A DNA stretch of 64,000 bases from Pusillimonas minor (GCF_014237865.1 NZ_JACJUU010000007.1:62001-126000); one strand, 5' to 3'. Counted from the first letter of the stretch, positions 40,635 to 52,085 are shown. The notes: generated from the sequence alone by a model not told the origin. Made by a program: numbers and translations.

Positions 40635-41954
40635 TTAGCGCGAATAAGGGCTCGTCATGAGCGAGCCTGACGACCCGCCGCTATACGGATTGCTACTGCC
40701 CGACCGGGCAGCACCCGGTGCGTTGCTGGCAGACTTGTCGGCTGCGGCCGGCGTAGGCGCAGAGGAAGCAGAGGCAGACTGGGTTGCGGCATCGGGGTTA
40801 CGCGCCGCTTGCTGCATGATTTTATCGAGTGGCAAATACAGCATGTTGTTGCTCGATTCGCTGTCAATGAACACCTTGGACGATTTCTCGAGGATGGACT
40901 GCATGGTCGACAGATACATGCGCTCGCGGGTGACATCGGGCGCTTTGGCGTACTCGGCCTCGATGCTACTGAAGCGTGCGCTGTCACCTTCGGCGCGGCT
41001 GACCACGGAAACGCGATAGCCTTCGGCCTCTTGAACAAGGCGTGCAGCCTGACCCTGGGCTTCGGGGAGGACGCGGCTGGCGTAGGCGTTACCTTCGTTG
41101 ATCTGGCGCTCGCGGTCTTGGCCGGCTTTTACAGCGTCGTCGAATGCGGCCTGAACCTGTTCGGGCGGCTGGACGTTCTGGATAGCAACCGTACTGACCT
41201 GAATGCCGGTTTGGTAACGATCGAGGATTTCCTGGGCAAGGCGCTGCACATCGGCGGCAATTTGCGTACGCGCCGAATACAGGACGGAGTCCATGGGTTG
41301 ACGGCCGACCACATCGCGCATGGCGGTTTCTGCCGCCTGGCGAACGGATTCGTCGGGGTCGCTGGTTTTGAAGAGGTAATCGGGCGCGCCGTTGGGCATG
41401 AGGCGATACTGCACCACGTACTGCACATCAACAATGTTCTCGTCGGTGGTCAGCATGAGGGACTCGGCAAGCACTTTGTTGCGCGCTGACCCACGAAAAC
41501 CGACTTCGAAAGTACGTAACTGCGAAATATTAACGGTTTGATGGTCTTCGATGGGGTATGGCAAGTGCCATTGCAAACCCGGGTTAAGGGTTTTGACATA
41601 CTTGCCGAACTTGGTGACGACCGCAACCTGCCCTTCTTGGACAACCACGAAGCCGCTGGCCAGCCACAACCCTACCAGCACGACCAGGCCACCTACCACC
41701 AGCTTGGGTGAGCCCTTGGGCAACTGAACGGGGCTGCCGCCACCGCCCTGGTGACCACCGCCACCGCCGCGGCGACCTTTACGCCCGAACAGCGAACCGA
41801 CACGATTGTTGAAATCGCGCCAGACCTCGTCGAGATCTGGGGGGCCGCTATTATTGCCCTGGTTGTTATCGGGTTGACGGGGCGGCTCGTTACCGCCTTT
41901 TCCGCGACCCCAACCGGGATCATTCAAGTTAAATATTTTCGACATTAAACGCAT
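40635..41954 (-). CDS. hflK: FtsH protease activity modulator HflK
   Basis: HflK (439 residues) partners HflC in regulating FtsH degradation of membrane proteins. The N-terminus is Gly/Pro/Asn-rich and ordinary for the family (NLNDPGWGRGKGG), then a membrane helix (about 83-104) and the SPFH domain (KTLNPGLQWHLPYPIEDHQT). The C-terminal tail is Ala/Ser-rich. The start is uncertain: ATG at 41954 has AGGA 4 bases upstream, ATG at 41945 (MSKIF) is the more conserved start but AGGA is 13 bases away. Both overlap the end of hflX, implying coupled translation. Confidence 0.92.
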   Translation of the reverse strand: MRLMSKIFNLNDPGWGRGKGGNEPPRQPDNNQGNNSGPPDLDEVWRDFNNRVGSLFGRKGRRGGGGGHQGGGGSPVQLPKGSPKLVVGGLVVLVGLWLASGFVVVQEGQVAVVTKFGKYVKTLNPGLQWHLPYPIEDHQTVNISQLRTFEVGFRGSARNKVLAESLMLTTDENIVDVQYVVQYRLMPNGAPDYLFKTSDPDESVRQAAETAMRDVVGRQPMDSVLYSARTQIAADVQRLAQEILDRYQTGIQVSTVAIQNVQPPEQVQAAFDDAVKAGQDRERQINEGNAYASRVLPEAQGQAARLVQEAEGYRVSVVSRAEGDSARFSSIEAEYAKAPDVTRERMYLSTMQSILEKSSKVFIDSESSNNMLYLPLDKIMQQAARNPDAATQSASASSAPTPAAADKSASNAPGAARSGSSNPYSGGSSGSLMTSPYSR

Positions 41955-43026
41955 TATTTCCTGCGACTTGACCTGATTCGACGATGGCCTGACGAAGGCC
42001 ATCAAGGCCTGCCCGCGTCAGGGCACTAACAAATACGCGCACAATGGTACCATGTTCGTCGCGCTCCACCCGCGGCTCGTAACCGGCCGCATCAATTTTG
42101 TTGTACACCATAATTCTGGGGATATCACCCGCCCCGATGTCGGCAAGCACTTTGTGCACTTCAACTATTTGCTCGTCGCGCTGATGGCTTGAGGCATCGA
42201 CCACATGCAATAACAGGTCGGCCTGCACGGTTTCTTCAAGCGTTGCCCTGAAGGCGGCAATGAGTGTTGGCGGCAAATCGCGAATGAACCCTACGGTGTC
42301 AGAGACCACCACCTGCCCTGCTCCGTCGATCCAGAGCTTGCGGGTGGTGGTATCGAGTGTGGCGAACAATTGATCGGCGGCGTAGGCACCCGCCCGGGTC
42401 AAGGCATTGAACAGGGTTGATTTACCCGCGTTGGTATACCCCACCAGCGAGATCGACATAATGCCGCCGCGCATACGCGAGCGACGCTGCGTACTGCGTT
42501 GGCGCTGGGCGCGATCGAGCCGTTCGCGCAGCAGCTTGACCTTGGCGCCGATCATGCGGCGGTCCATTTCAAGCTGAGACTCGCCAGGCCCGCGCATCCC
42601 GATACCGCCACGCTGACGTTCAAGGTGAGTCCAGAGACGCGTCAGGCGTGTTGACAAGTGCTGCAGCTGCGCCAGTTCGACCTGCAGCTTACCCTCGTGA
42701 CTTTTGGCGCGCAGCGCAAAAATATCCAGAATAAGCGCAACGCGATCGACCACCCGGCGGTTAAGGCCACGTTCGAGGTTGCGTTGCTGGGCCGGAGAAA
42801 GCGGCTGATCGAACAAGATGATATCGGCCTGATGCTCATCGGCAATGAGCTTGGCCTCTTCGAGCTTGCCTTTGCCGATGAAATAAGCGGCATCGGGCCG
42901 CTGTCGACGCGCCACCAGATGGCCAACGATTTCAGCGCCGGCGCCCTCGGCCAGCATAATGAACTCTTCTGAGTGGGCCTGGAAATCGGGGTTTCCCAGA
43001 TCGACGCTAATAACTAAAGCTTTCAT
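41929..43026 (-). CDS. hflX: GTPase HflX
   Basis: HflX (365 residues) is a ribosome-associated GTPase that splits stalled ribosomes, especially after heat stress. The N-terminal HflX domain contains AYFIGKGKLEEAK and ILFDQPLSPAQQRNLE; the G domain has GYTNAGKSTL (G1), DTVGFIRDLP (G3) and NKID (G4). The ATG at 43024-43026 is preferred over a GTG three codons earlier. It sits between hfq and hflK, as in E. coli. Confidence 0.95.
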   Translation of the reverse strand: MKALVISVDLGNPDFQAHSEEFIMLAEGAGAEIVGHLVARRQRPDAAYFIGKGKLEEAKLIADEHQADIILFDQPLSPAQQRNLERGLNRRVVDRVALILDIFALRAKSHEGKLQVELAQLQHLSTRLTRLWTHLERQRGGIGMRGPGESQLEMDRRMIGAKVKLLRERLDRAQRQRSTQRRSRMRGGIMSISLVGYTNAGKSTLFNALTRAGAYAADQLFATLDTTTRKLWIDGAGQVVVSDTVGFIRDLPPTLIAAFRATLEETVQADLLLHVVDASSHQRDEQIVEVHKVLADIGAGDIPRIMVYNKIDAAGYEPRVERDEHGTIVRVFVSALTRAGLDGLRQAIVESGQVAGNNAFNVENI

Positions 43027-43101
43027 GGGGTGCACAAAAACGAAACGCCCGCCTGCGCGACGCGCATGGCGGGCTGTTCGTAAAGAGGGGCGACTGCAGC
43101 G

Positions 43102-43341
43102 TTATTCAGCGGCAGCGTCATCGAGCTGGAGGTTAACCGGGCGAGCAGGTACGACCGTAGAAATGGCATGCTTGTACACCATTTGCGTGACGGTGTTACG
43201 TAGCAAAACGACGTACTGGTCGAAGGATTCGATTTGGCCCTGCAATTTGATGCCGTTAACCAGGTAAATGGATACGGGCACATGTTCTTTGCGCAGCGCG
43301 TTCAGAAACGGGTCTTGTAATGTTTGCCCTTTGTTGCTCAT
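43102..43341 (-). CDS. hfq: RNA chaperone Hfq
   Basis: Hfq (79 residues) forms a hexameric ring that pairs small RNAs with messengers. The Sm1 part ([19 protein letters not shown]) and Sm2 part ([11 protein letters not shown]) are present, and the N-terminal QDPFLNALR is the conserved helix. The C-terminal tail is short. GGAG precedes the ATG by 8 bases. Confidence 0.97.
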   Translation of the reverse strand: MSNKGQTLQDPFLNALRKEHVPVSIYLVNGIKLQGQIESFDQYVVLLRNTVTQMVYKHAISTVVPARPVNLQLDDAAAE

Positions 43342-43432
43342 TGGCTTAACTCCAATTGTGTTGTTATGGATAAATACCGCAAACGTCTACTTTACAGGGT
43401 TTCCCCGTAATTGGCCACGATTGACTGACAAA

Positions 43433-44521
43433 TTACTGTAATTTTTGGTCGCCCAACAAAACCGCCAACACCTGGCACAAGCGCTGGCATTCGTCGGGGG
43501 TACCTACCGTAATACGCAAGAACTGGTCGATGCGGGGTTGGGCGAAATGACGCACCAGAATGCGATTGTCGCGCAGGCCGCTCGCCAGCCCGGCGGCATC
43601 GTGCTGCGGATGACGGGCAAACACAAAATTGGCAGCGCTGGGCAAGACCTCAAAACCCAGCGCGGCCAGGTCGGCCACCAGCGCTTCGCGCGCATCGACA
43701 ATGGCCTGGCAGGCCCGCCGGAAGTAATCGCGGTCGAGAATGGACGCGATGGCGCCCGCTTGCGCAATGCTGTCGAGGGGGTAGGAATTGAAACTGTCTT
43801 TAACCCGCACCAGCGCCTCGATGATGGCCGCACTGCCAACGGCGTACCCGACACGCAAGCCGGCCAACGACCGCGATTTTGAAAACGTGTGCACCACGGC
43901 GATGTTGTCAAATTCTGACAGCAGGGCAACGGCGGAGTCGGCGCCGAAGTCGACGTAGGCCTCGTCGACAATGACCGCGATGTCGGCGTTGGCCCGCGCA
44001 ATGCCACGGATATCGTCGAGCCCAAGTGCCATGCTGGTAGGCGCATTGGGGTTGGCAAAAATAATGCCGGCCGGCAATACCGCACGTGCCCGGGTGTAAT
44101 CGTCGACACAGATTGAAAAGTCGTCGGCCAGGGGTTGAATCTCGACTGGAACGTCGAAAAGACGGCAATACGTTTTGTAGAAGCTGTAGGTGATGTCCGG
44201 CATCAGCAATGGCCGCCCGGCATGGCGGAACAAACCATTGAACACATGGGCCAGGACCTCGTCGGAACCGTTGCCGACAAAAACCTGGGCAGGCGACACA
44301 TTATGATGGTCGGCAATAGCCTGGCACAACGCCGTTGACTGCGGATCGGGATACAACCGCAACCGATCGTTTGCAGCTTCTTGCATGGCCTTGATGGCCA
44401 GCGGCGACGGGCCCCACGGATGCTCGTTGGTATTGAGCTTGAGCAAGTCGAGGATTTTAGGCTGCTCGCCGGGTACGTAGGGCGAAAGCCCCGCGACATG
44501 ATCACTCCAGAAACGGCTCAA
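43433..44521 (-). CDS. hisC: Histidinol-phosphate aminotransferase
   Basis: HisC (362 residues) is a fold-type I PLP enzyme in histidine synthesis. [14 protein letters not shown] (about 27-40) is the substrate-side motif of His[16 protein letters not shown] (about 153-167) the cofactor-ring motif, and [17 protein letters not shown] (about 212-228) holds the PLP lysine. The start is TTG, directly after the TGA of der, with no better in-frame start; translation is probably re-initiated from der. A copy elsewhere in a his operon cannot be excluded. Confidence 0.92.
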   Translation of the reverse strand: MSRFWSDHVAGLSPYVPGEQPKILDLLKLNTNEHPWGPSPLAIKAMQEAANDRLRLYPDPQSTALCQAIADHHNVSPAQVFVGNGSDEVLAHVFNGLFRHAGRPLLMPDITYSFYKTYCRLFDVPVEIQPLADDFSICVDDYTRARAVLPAGIIFANPNAPTSMALGLDDIRGIARANADIAVIVDEAYVDFGADSAVALLSEFDNIAVVHTFSKSRSLAGLRVGYAVGSAAIIEALVRVKDSFNSYPLDSIAQAGAIASILDRDYFRRACQAIVDAREALVADLAALGFEVLPSAANFVFARHPQHDAAGLASGLRDNRILVRHFAQPRIDQFLRITVGTPDECQRLCQVLAVLLGDQKLQ

Positions 44522-45973
44522 TCAGGCCCCCTTCTGAATATACGGATTGGTTGATGATTTGAACTCGATACGCAAAGGCGTACCTTCGAGCTTGAACGCC
44601 GCCCTGAAACGAGCCTCGAGGTAGCGGCGATAAGCGTCGGGGATCGCATCGAGGGCATTGCCGTGAATGACGATAAGCGGCGGATTTTGGCCGCCCTGGT
44701 GCGCATAGCGCATTTTGGGCCGGAAAATGCCTTTTCGGGGTGGCGGCTGCTGTTCGACGGCAGCCACCAAAACCCGCGTAAGTTTGGGTGTTGACAACTT
44801 CGAGAACGCCGCCGCGTGCGCCGACCTGATCGACTTGAGCAAAGGTTGAATGCCTTTGTTTTTAAGCGCCGATATGGTGTGCATGCGCGCAAACGACAAA
44901 AACCGTAATTTGCGTTCGAACTCGTGTTTGATACGATCGCGCTCTTCGGCGTTCAGGCCGTCCCACTTGTTGACGGCTACGACCAGGGCACGGCCGGTTT
45001 CAACAATAAACCCGGCAATGTGCGCGTCTTGATCGGAGATTTCGGCGTGGGCATCGAGCATGAGCACCACCACGTTACAGGCCTCGATGGCCTGCAAGGT
45101 TTTAATAACCGAGAACTTTTCGATGGCCTCGAAGACCTTGCCACGACGACGCAAGCCTGCCGTGTCGATCAGGGTGAATGGCGTGCCTTCGTGTTCGAAG
45201 TCGATCTCGATGGCGTCGCGCGTGGTGCCCGGCATGTCGAAGGCAATGACACGTTCTTCGCCCAGCAAAGTATTGATAAGCGTCGACTTGCCCACGTTGG
45301 GCCGCCCCACGATGGCCAGCTTGATACGATGGCGCGTTTGGTCGTCGGCCGGTTCTTCCGACTCGGCATCCAGATCGGGCAAACCGTCTTCGGCGTCGAC
45401 GTCAAATACCTCGCTATATGCATCTTCGTCGTGCGCGATGTCGGCATGATCGTCGTCAGCGCCTTCGTCGAGAAACGACAAGGCGTGCTCGATGAGGTCG
45501 ACGACGCCATCGCCATGCGATGCCGAAATGGGATAAGGCTCGCCTAACCCCAGCTCGTGGAATTCGGCGATGGCGCCGGCGTTGCGCATGCCTTCGGCCT
45601 TGTTGACCGCCAGGAACACGCGTTGACCCGCGCGGCGCAGCAAGCGCGCGATTTCGTGGTCGTGGGCGTTGACGCCCGCACGTGCATCGACCAGAAAGAT
45701 GACGACGTCGGCCTCGGCAATGGCTTGCTGGGTTTGACGCGCCATTTCGGCCACAATGCCGCTTTTGGCAACGGGCTCGAAACCGCCGGTATCGACGGCC
45801 AGGAAGGGGTATTTCCCGACCCGGCCCTCGCCGTAGTGACGGTCGCGCGTCAACCCGGAGAAGTCGGCCACCAACGCAGCGCGCGAACGGGTAAGACGGT
45901 TGAACAACGTTGACTTGCCAACGTTAGCCCGACCGACCAAAGCCACTACTGGCTTGAATAAAACCTTTTTCAA
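44522..45973 (-). CDS. der: Ribosome biogenesis GTPase Der (EngA)
   Basis: Der (483 residues) is a two-GTPase-domain protein needed for 50S subunit assembly. P-loops GRANVGKST (about residues 13-21) and GRPNVGKST (about 221-229), DTAGL in the second domain, and a C-terminal KH-like domain. The linker between GTPase domains (about 170-212) is strongly acidic. The start is TTG overlapping the bamB TGA (TTGA). Confidence 0.95.
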   Translation of the reverse strand: MKKVLFKPVVALVGRANVGKSTLFNRLTRSRAALVADFSGLTRDRHYGEGRVGKYPFLAVDTGGFEPVAKSGIVAEMARQTQQAIAEADVVIFLVDARAGVNAHDHEIARLLRRAGQRVFLAVNKAEGMRNAGAIAEFHELGLGEPYPISASHGDGVVDLIEHALSFLDEGADDDHADIAHDEDAYSEVFDVDAEDGLPDLDAESEEPADDQTRHRIKLAIVGRPNVGKSTLINTLLGEERVIAFDMPGTTRDAIEIDFEHEGTPFTLIDTAGLRRRGKVFEAIEKFSVIKTLQAIEACNVVVLMLDAHAEISDQDAHIAGFIVETGRALVVAVNKWDGLNAEERDRIKHEFERKLRFLSFARMHTISALKNKGIQPLLKSIRSAHAAAFSKLSTPKLTRVLVAAVEQQPPPRKGIFRPKMRYAHQGGQNPPLIVIHGNALDAIPDAYRRYLEARFRAAFKLEGTPLRIEFKSSTNPYIQKGA

Positions 45974-47124
45974 TTGACACCAACCAAAACTAAACTGCCA
46001 TTACCCGTCTGAACCAGCACGCCACGTGGCGTGGAGACCAGCGGAGAGACCACTGCCCCCCCGCCGACCTGGATACGGCCCAACAGGCGGCCGTCGGAAG
46101 ACGAGAGAAAGTGGACGTACCCATCGTAGTCGCCAAAGGCAACCGCCGAACCGACCACCGCAGGCCCTGACAAGCGACGGTTGCGTAAAGCATCCTGGCG
46201 CCACTGCTCGCCGCCATCGGTCAGGCTGAAGGCATACACCGAATCACGCCCTGCTGCGCCATATACCTGGCGACTGTCGGATGCGATGCCTGTGGTCGTA
46301 GAGAAGGGTTGCTCCCAGACCGGGATACCGCCCTGGGCGATATCGAAACACACAATACGCCCCTGATAAGAGGCACCACACAGCAACGAACCCTGTGTTT
46401 GCGGCGCACCGACAACGTCATTGATGCGCTCGAGGTCGGTCGCGCCACGCGGTGTGGAAACGGTGCCTTCCCATTGCACAGCGCCGTCTTGCGCCGAAAT
46501 GACGATAAGACGACCATTGGGCAAGCCGGAAATCACCACGCCTTCGATGATCAACATTTGCATGTTGGTTTTAAGCGCCAGCGCCGGGCCGGGCCGCTGT
46601 ACCGACCAGAGCCGGTCGCCTGTGGCGGCATCGAACGCCTGGATACGGTAGTCGCTGCTGCGCACCACAACAACCCCTGCGCCTACCACTGGCGGGACGA
46701 ACACCTCGCTGGTGGCCTGGGCGCGCCATTTTTCCTGGCCCTGGTCGTCGAAGGCCACTACGGTGCCGTCAGGGCCTGCAACTGCGGTCGTGATGCCGTC
46801 GGAACCCACGCCGGCAGACAAGTCAATGCCGGCGTCGGCGCGCCATTGCATGCCGCCGCTTGTCAGGCTGGTTTTGACGACATTGCCGTTGGGCGTTGCG
46901 GCGTAAACGCCATCACCCACCAGCACGGGCACAAAGCCCGAGCCCCCGCCGCTGCCGATATTGACTGACCAGGCCGTGCTGGCCGAAACGCCCGCCGGAT
47001 ATTCGGTAAGGGGAGACGGCTCGAAGCGCGGGTCTTTGGGCGTAAACCACGAGCAGCCAGCCAGCACAGAAAGGCTGAGCGCCGCAACGGCACACTTCAG
47101 ACGACGGGACATAACAGCATGCAT
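45970..47124 (-). CDS. bamB: Outer-membrane assembly lipoprotein BamB
   Basis: BamB (384 residues from this start) is a lipoprotein of the BAM complex that inserts beta-barrel proteins into the outer membrane. A signal peptide ends in the lipobox LAGC, then a beta-propeller with PQQ-like repeats ([31 protein letters not shown]). The ATG at 47122-47124 has GGAG 9 bases upstream and is chosen over an upstream start inside yfgM. It is 4 bases after yfgM and overlaps der. Confidence 0.93.
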   Translation of the reverse strand: MHAVMSRRLKCAVAALSLSVLAGCSWFTPKDPRFEPSPLTEYPAGVSASTAWSVNIGSGGGSGFVPVLVGDGVYAATPNGNVVKTSLTSGGMQWRADAGIDLSAGVGSDGITTAVAGPDGTVVAFDDQGQEKWRAQATSEVFVPPVVGAGVVVVRSSDYRIQAFDAATGDRLWSVQRPGPALALKTNMQMLIIEGVVISGLPNGRLIVISAQDGAVQWEGTVSTPRGATDLERINDVVGAPQTQGSLLCGASYQGRIVCFDIAQGGIPVWEQPFSTTTGIASDSRQVYGAAGRDSVYAFSLTDGGEQWRQDALRNRRLSGPAVVGSAVAFGDYDGYVHFLSSSDGRLLGRIQVGGGAVVSPLVSTPRGVLVQTGNGSLVLVGVN

Positions 47125-47128
47125 AAGG

Positions 47129-47761
47129 TCAGACTCCGAGGGCGTCAATTTTAAGTTGGATGATTTGGGTCATGGGGTCGGCGCCCAAGGCTTCGATCGC
47201 ATTGAGCCAGGCAGACTTGGCGTCTTCTTTTTTGCCTTGCGCCGCAAGAATATCGCCCTGGCGATCGGAGAACAAGGCCTCGAAGGCTTCGGGCCCGTTG
47301 GCAACCAGCGCCAACGCCGCATCGTACTCTTTCTGGTCAAGCAAGACACCTGCCAGACGCAACTGGGCCAAGGGCACCAGCGCCGGATCTGTACTGTTGT
47401 CGATGACCCACTGCAATTGTTCTTTGGCGCCGGCGTAATCTTGCTGCTGTACCAGCACCTGAGCTGCCACCAAGGCGCCGCGCGTGGTGTAACCCGACGA
47501 CGGGAAGTCGGCACGCAGGGTTTGACTTGCCGCCTTGACCCGCTCGAGAGAGTCGTCGCCCGGCTTGGTGGCGGCAGATTCGAGGGCTTCGAAGTAACCC
47601 ATCGCCTGACGGGCCTGATTGCCTTCGTACCACTGCCAACCGCGCCAACCGGCAAAGGCCAGCGCAATAACGGCAACCACTGTCACGATCAGCGTGCCGT
47701 AACGGTCCCACCACTGCCGGATTGCGTCCAGTTTTTCCTGTTCTTCGAGATCGTATGCCAT
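47129..47761 (-). CDS. yfgM: YfgM-like tetratricopeptide ancillary SecYEG protein
   Basis: A 210-residue inner-membrane protein. A short cytoplasmic start (MAYDLEEQEKLDAIRQWWDRY) precedes one membrane helix (about 23-43), with the rest periplasmic and built of tetratricopeptide-like helices. In E. coli YfgM binds the SecYEG translocon with PpiD and helps periplasmic folding. The place between hisS and bamB is the same as in E. coli and supports the call. Confidence 0.88.
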   Translation of the reverse strand: MAYDLEEQEKLDAIRQWWDRYGTLIVTVVAVIALAFAGWRGWQWYEGNQARQAMGYFEALESAATKPGDDSLERVKAASQTLRADFPSSGYTTRGALVAAQVLVQQQDYAGAKEQLQWVIDNSTDPALVPLAQLRLAGVLLDQKEYDAALALVANGPEAFEALFSDRQGDILAAQGKKEDAKSAWLNAIEALGADPMTQIIQLKIDALGV

Positions 47762-47768
47762 GCTGTTT

Positions 47769-49058
47769 TTATACCTTTTGTTTCAGGACTTCTACCAGAC
47801 GGGTCATTGGAACCGTCTCTTGTTGCTGACCATCGGCGATAGCTTCGGCGCGCAGCCATTTTATGCTGACCGTGTTTTCGCGCAACTCGTCTTCACCGAT
47901 AATGACCGCCGCCTGCGCACCGCTGGCATCGGCACGCTTGAACTGCGACTTGAACCCGGACGAGCCGGCATGAACAATGACACGCAGGCCGGCGTCGCGC
48001 AATGACTCGGCCAGCGTTGCTGCGGCGCGCTGGGCCGCATCGGACTGATGAATCATGTACACCTGGCATTCGGGCGCCGCCTGCGGCGCCTGGGACTGGC
48101 TCCAGAGATCGAGCAGACGCTCCATACCGATGGCAAAACCAACGGCCGGAGCGCTTTTACCGCCCAGAAGCTCGATGAGGCCGTCGTAGCGCCCGCCACC
48201 ACACACTGTGCCTTGCGCACCCAACTGGTCGGTGATCCATTCGAAAACCGTGCCATTGTAGTAATCGAGCCCGCGAACCAGGCGCGGGTTCAGTGTGTAC
48301 GAAATGCCGGCATCGGCCAGGCGTGCGCACACGCCATCGAAATGGGCGCGTGACTCTTCGCCGAGAAAGTCGAAAAGGCTGGGCGCTGCATTGGCCATGT
48401 CTTGCATCGCCGGATTTTTGGTGTCGAGTACGCGCAACGGATTAGTGTGCATGCGACGGCGGGCCTCTTCGTCGAGCACATCGATGTGGGCCTCGAGGTG
48501 GCGCACCAGCGCCTCGCGGTGCGCCGCCCTTTCGTGGGGCTGGCCCAGCGAGTTCAGCTCGAGGCGCACGTGCTGCAGCCCCAGCGTCTTCCAGAGGCGG
48601 GACAGCATGACGATCAGCTCGGCGTCGACATCGGGGCCGGCAAAACCAAGGGCTTCGACATCGATTTGATGAAACTGGCGATAGCGGCCGCGCTGCGGCT
48701 TTTCGTGACGGAACACCGGACCCAGCGAATACACGCGCTGTGGCCGATCGTACAACAGGTTGTGTTCGATGCTTGCGCGGACAATACCTGCCGTGAACTC
48801 GGGCCGCAGGGTTAAGTGTTCGTCGTTCAGCGCATCGGTGAACGAATACATTTCTTTTTCGACGATGTCGGTGACTTCGCCAATACCCCGCGTAAACAAG
48901 CGGGTGTGCTCGAGCACCGGCGCGCGCATATTGCGATACCCATAGGCGGCCAGCCATTGCCGGACAATTTCTTCGAGTTGCTCCCAGTGCGCACTGGAAT
49001 CTGGCAAGACATCTTTCATGCCTGTAATGGCATGAACTTTTTTAAACGACTGCGACAT
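47769..49058 (-). CDS. hisS: Histidine-tRNA ligase
   Basis: HisRS (429 residues), a class II synthetase. Motifs: motif 2 [20 protein letters not shown] (about 112-131), the histidine motifs [15 protein letters not shown] (about 257-271), motif 3 [10 protein letters not shown] (about 309-318), and a C-terminal anticodon-binding domain. ATG at 49056-49058. It lies between ispG and yfgM as in many proteobacteria. Confidence 0.97.
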   Translation of the reverse strand: MSQSFKKVHAITGMKDVLPDSSAHWEQLEEIVRQWLAAYGYRNMRAPVLEHTRLFTRGIGEVTDIVEKEMYSFTDALNDEHLTLRPEFTAGIVRASIEHNLLYDRPQRVYSLGPVFRHEKPQRGRYRQFHQIDVEALGFAGPDVDAELIVMLSRLWKTLGLQHVRLELNSLGQPHERAAHREALVRHLEAHIDVLDEEARRRMHTNPLRVLDTKNPAMQDMANAAPSLFDFLGEESRAHFDGVCARLADAGISYTLNPRLVRGLDYYNGTVFEWITDQLGAQGTVCGGGRYDGLIELLGGKSAPAVGFAIGMERLLDLWSQSQAPQAAPECQVYMIHQSDAAQRAAATLAESLRDAGLRVIVHAGSSGFKSQFKRADASGAQAAVIIGEDELRENTVSIKWLRAEAIADGQQQETVPMTRLVEVLKQKV

Positions 49059-49081
49059 AAATGCTCTTTTTGCGTAACCGG

Positions 49082-50374
49082 TTAGCGGGACTGACCGCCA
49101 ACCCCATATTTTTCTTCGACGTAACGCTCGACAATGGCCTGGAACTCGCCGGCGATGCTATCACCTTTAAGGGTAACCGTGCGGCGGCCATCGATGTAGA
49201 CCGGGGCCGAGGGAACCTCGCCCGTGCCCGGCAGGCTGATACCGATATCGGCATGCTGGCTTTCGCCGGGGCCGTTAACCACGCAACCCATCACGGCAAC
49301 ATTCATGGTTTCGACGCCCGGATAACGTGTTTTCCAGACCGGCATTTGCTGACGCAAATAAGTTTGAATGCTGTCGGCCAGCTCTTGAAAAACCGTGCTA
49401 CTGGTGCGCCCGCAACCCGGGCACGCCACCACCATGGGCGTAAACGCACGCAGCCCCATAGTTTGCAAAATTTCTTGCGCCACCACGACTTCGCGGGTGC
49501 GGTCTCCGCCTGGTTCGGGCGTAAGCGAAATGCGGATCGTGTCGCCAATACCCTGCTGCAGCAAAACGGCCAGCGCGGCCGTCGAGGCAACAATACCCTT
49601 GCTGCCCATACCCGCTTCGGTCAGGCCCAGGTGCAGGGGATAATCGCAACGCGAAGCCAGATCTTGATAAACCGCGATAAGGTCTTGCACATGGCTGACC
49701 TTGCACGACAGCACAATGGCATCGCCAGGCAGCCCCAGGGTTTCGGCCCGCTGCGCATTGCTGATTGCCGAAACCACCAGCGCTTCTCGCATGACCGCCT
49801 GCGCCGCCCAGGGCTGCGCCCGACGACTGTTTTCGTCCATCATTTTGGCCATGAGGCTGCTGTCAAGACTGCCCCAGTTCACACCAATACGCACCGGCTT
49901 GTTGTAGCGACACGCGACTTCGATCATTTGGGCGAAGTTGTCGTCGCGTTTGTTACCGGCGCCCATATTGCCGGGGTTGATCCGGTACTTGGACAGCGCC
50001 TGGGCGCACTCGGGGAACTGGGTGAGCAATTTGTGCCCGTTGTAATGGAAGTCGCCCACCAGCGGGACGTATACCCCCATGCGATCGAGCTGCTCGCGGA
50101 TGGCGGGCACCTGTGCGGCGGCTTCGGGCGTATTAACGGTAATACGTACAACCTCGGAGCCCGCCATGGCCAGGTCTTTGACCTGAATGGCGGTGGCGAT
50201 CGGGTCGGCGGTGTCGGTGTTGGTCATGGACTGAACCACCACCGGCGCCCCACCGCCTACACGTACGGTGTGATCGTACCAGGACAAAACCACCTGACGG
50301 GTAGTACGACGGGGCGCGGGGCCCACGGAAATATTTGGCCGGTCTTGACCGGCCGGGGAATCGATAAGCGTCAT
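49082..50374 (-). CDS. ispG: 4-hydroxy-3-methylbut-2-en-1-yl diphosphate synthase (GcpE)
   Basis: IspG (430 residues) catalyses the next-to-last step of the non-mevalonate isoprenoid pathway and holds a 4Fe-4S cluster. Signatures: [14 protein letters not shown] (about 45-58), [10 protein letters not shown] (about 131-140), and the cluster cysteines in CPGCGRTSS (about 320-328) plus a third in GCVVNGPGE (about 361-369). ATG at 50372-50374. The short RodZ-like gene lies directly upstream. Confidence 0.96.
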   Translation of the reverse strand: MTLIDSPAGQDRPNISVGPAPRRTTRQVVLSWYDHTVRVGGGAPVVVQSMTNTDTADPIATAIQVKDLAMAGSEVVRITVNTPEAAAQVPAIREQLDRMGVYVPLVGDFHYNGHKLLTQFPECAQALSKYRINPGNMGAGNKRDDNFAQMIEVACRYNKPVRIGVNWGSLDSSLMAKMMDENSRRAQPWAAQAVMREALVVSAISNAQRAETLGLPGDAIVLSCKVSHVQDLIAVYQDLASRCDYPLHLGLTEAGMGSKGIVASTAALAVLLQQGIGDTIRISLTPEPGGDRTREVVVAQEILQTMGLRAFTPMVVACPGCGRTSSTVFQELADSIQTYLRQQMPVWKTRYPGVETMNVAVMGCVVNGPGESQHADIGISLPGTGEVPSAPVYIDGRRTVTLKGDSIAGEFQAIVERYVEEKYGVGGQSR

Positions 50375-50400
50375 TGCTGCTGTAACAGACTAATATGAAG

Positions 50401-50904
50401 TCAGGACTGAGCCGACCGGAACCATTCGAGTGTCAGCCAGGCTTCGGGGACCCAACCGCGGTCGACGGCATAAAAGCCCGCTGCCACCAGCACCAGCAAA
50501 ATCACCACGAACCAGACCCACGAAAACCCGCCGGATTCGTGCTGAACCGGGAGGTCGGTGGGTGTGAAGGCAGGCCCGCCCTCGACGGGGGCAATCCCTG
50601 CTTTAGGCACGGCGGCATTGCCGGTTTGATTGCCGAGCATCACCATAATGGCATCGACGTCGGCCTCGAGGAAGCGCGCATAATTTTTAACCATGCCGCG
50701 CAAAGGCAAGCCGACAGGAAGGTCGGCCCATTGCTCGTTTTCGAGGGCCTGCAACTGTCGCGTGGAAAATTTCAGTCGGGCCGAGGCTTCGGATAGCGTG
50801 ACACGCCGCGATTGCCGCAGGGTTTTCAGGGTTGCGCCGACGCCGTCACGCAAATTGACGACAGAACCGGACTGCGCCTCTTCTTTGAGCAGGGGTTGGT
50901 TCAT
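50401..50904 (-). CDS. Helix-turn-helix membrane protein, short RodZ-like
   Basis: A 167-residue protein with a RodZ-type helix-turn-helix domain (about 20-92: [20 protein letters not shown], then [20 protein letters not shown]), a linker and one membrane helix (128-146), after which only about 20 periplasmic residues remain. E. coli RodZ (337 residues) has a long periplasmic domain that is missing here. RodZ links MreB to the cell-wall machinery; the shortened form may keep only the cytoplasmic role. The ATG with GAGGAG 5 bases upstream is clear; longer in-frame starts have no support. It overlaps the rlmN stop (ATGA) and precedes ispG, the usual RodZ position. Confidence 0.8.
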   Translation of the reverse strand: MNQPLLKEEAQSGSVVNLRDGVGATLKTLRQSRRVTLSEASARLKFSTRQLQALENEQWADLPVGLPLRGMVKNYARFLEADVDAIMVMLGNQTGNAAVPKAGIAPVEGGPAFTPTDLPVQHESGGFSWVWFVVILLVLVAAGFYAVDRGWVPEAWLTLEWFRSAQS

Positions 50905-52058
50905 GCATGCTCCTCTTTGATGAGTATGGTGGCACGATCGGGCAACCTTTCGTTGATGCGCGTGCGATCTTTGACGTCGCCGGCCAGTTGACCACATGCA
51001 GCGGCGATGTCGTCGCCACGGGTTTTACGCACGGTGGTGACCACGCCGGCATCGGTAAGCCGCTGGGCGAAAATACGAACCCGGGCAGCCGGGGAGCGTT
51101 TCAACCCCGACTGGGGGAAAGGGTTGAACGGGATAAGGTTGAACTTGCAACGTACCTGCCGCGCGATCTCGATGAGTTCGCGGGCGTGCTGATCGGTGTC
51201 GTTGACACCGTCAAGCATTATGTATTCGAAAGTGATGAAATCGCGCGGTGCATGCTGCAAATAACGATTGCAGGCGTCGAGCAATTCGCGCAGCGGATGC
51301 TTGCGGTTAAGGGGTACCAGGCGATCGCGCAGAGCGTCGTTGGGGGCATGCAGCGATACCGCCAGCGCCACCGGGCAATCTTGGGCAAGGCGGTCGATGA
51401 AAGGCACAACCCCCGACGTGCTGACGGTTACCCGACGACGCGACAGCCCGTAGGCGTTGTCGTCGAGCATAAGGCGCAGGGCCCCCAGCACGTTGTCGTA
51501 ATTGAGCAGGGGTTCGCCCATGCCCATCATGACGACGTTGGTAATGACGCGTTGAGGCGGTGTGGCCGCCCCGGGCCCATCGATGCGCGCGCTGTCGAGA
51601 TCGGCTTCGAGGGTGCGTTTGGCATGCCACAACTGCCCGATGATTTCGGCAGTGGTGAGGTTTCGGTTGAAACCTTGATAACCCGTAGAGCAAAACGGAC
51701 ACGCTACCGTGCAGCCAGCCTGGCTGGAAATGCACAAGGTACCGCGATCGTCTTCCGGGATGAAGACCGTTTCGACGGCGTTGTTGTTACCGACGTCGAA
51801 GAGCCACTTGCGGGTGCCGTCGGACGAGCGCTGTTCGGTTTGTACGCCCGGGGCCGCAATGCAGCAATGCTGATCGAGCTGGCCGCGAAACTCGCGGGCC
51901 AGATCGGACATGACCTCGAACGAACCCGCGCTTCGCTGGTGCACCCAGCGCATGAGCTGGCGCGCACGAAACGGCTTGCCACCCCACTGCGCGACCAGGT
52001 CGGTCAGTTCGGTGGCGCCCAGGCCAAGTACGTTGATTCGTTCGGTGGTTTCGGTCAT
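50901..52058 (-). CDS. rlmN: 23S rRNA / tRNA adenine-C2 methyltransferase RlmN
   Basis: RlmN (385 residues) is a radical SAM enzyme that methylates A2503 of 23S rRNA and A37 of some tRNAs. The cluster motif [11 protein letters not shown] has the CxxxCxxC spacing (about residues 116-123), [15 protein letters not shown] follows (about 175-189), and the two further catalytic cysteines fit the family layout. ATG at 52056-52058. It is followed by the RodZ-like gene with an ATGA overlap. Confidence 0.95.
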   Translation of the reverse strand: MTETTERINVLGLGATELTDLVAQWGGKPFRARQLMRWVHQRSAGSFEVMSDLAREFRGQLDQHCCIAAPGVQTEQRSSDGTRKWLFDVGNNNAVETVFIPEDDRGTLCISSQAGCTVACPFCSTGYQGFNRNLTTAEIIGQLWHAKRTLEADLDSARIDGPGAATPPQRVITNVVMMGMGEPLLNYDNVLGALRLMLDDNAYGLSRRRVTVSTSGVVPFIDRLAQDCPVALAVSLHAPNDALRDRLVPLNRKHPLRELLDACNRYLQHAPRDFITFEYIMLDGVNDTDQHARELIEIARQVRCKFNLIPFNPFPQSGLKRSPAARVRIFAQRLTDAGVVTTVRKTRGDDIAAACGQLAGDVKDRTRINERLPDRATILIKEEHA

Positions 52059-52085
52059 GAATTTGGGCTGTGTCGCCCTGAAAAA

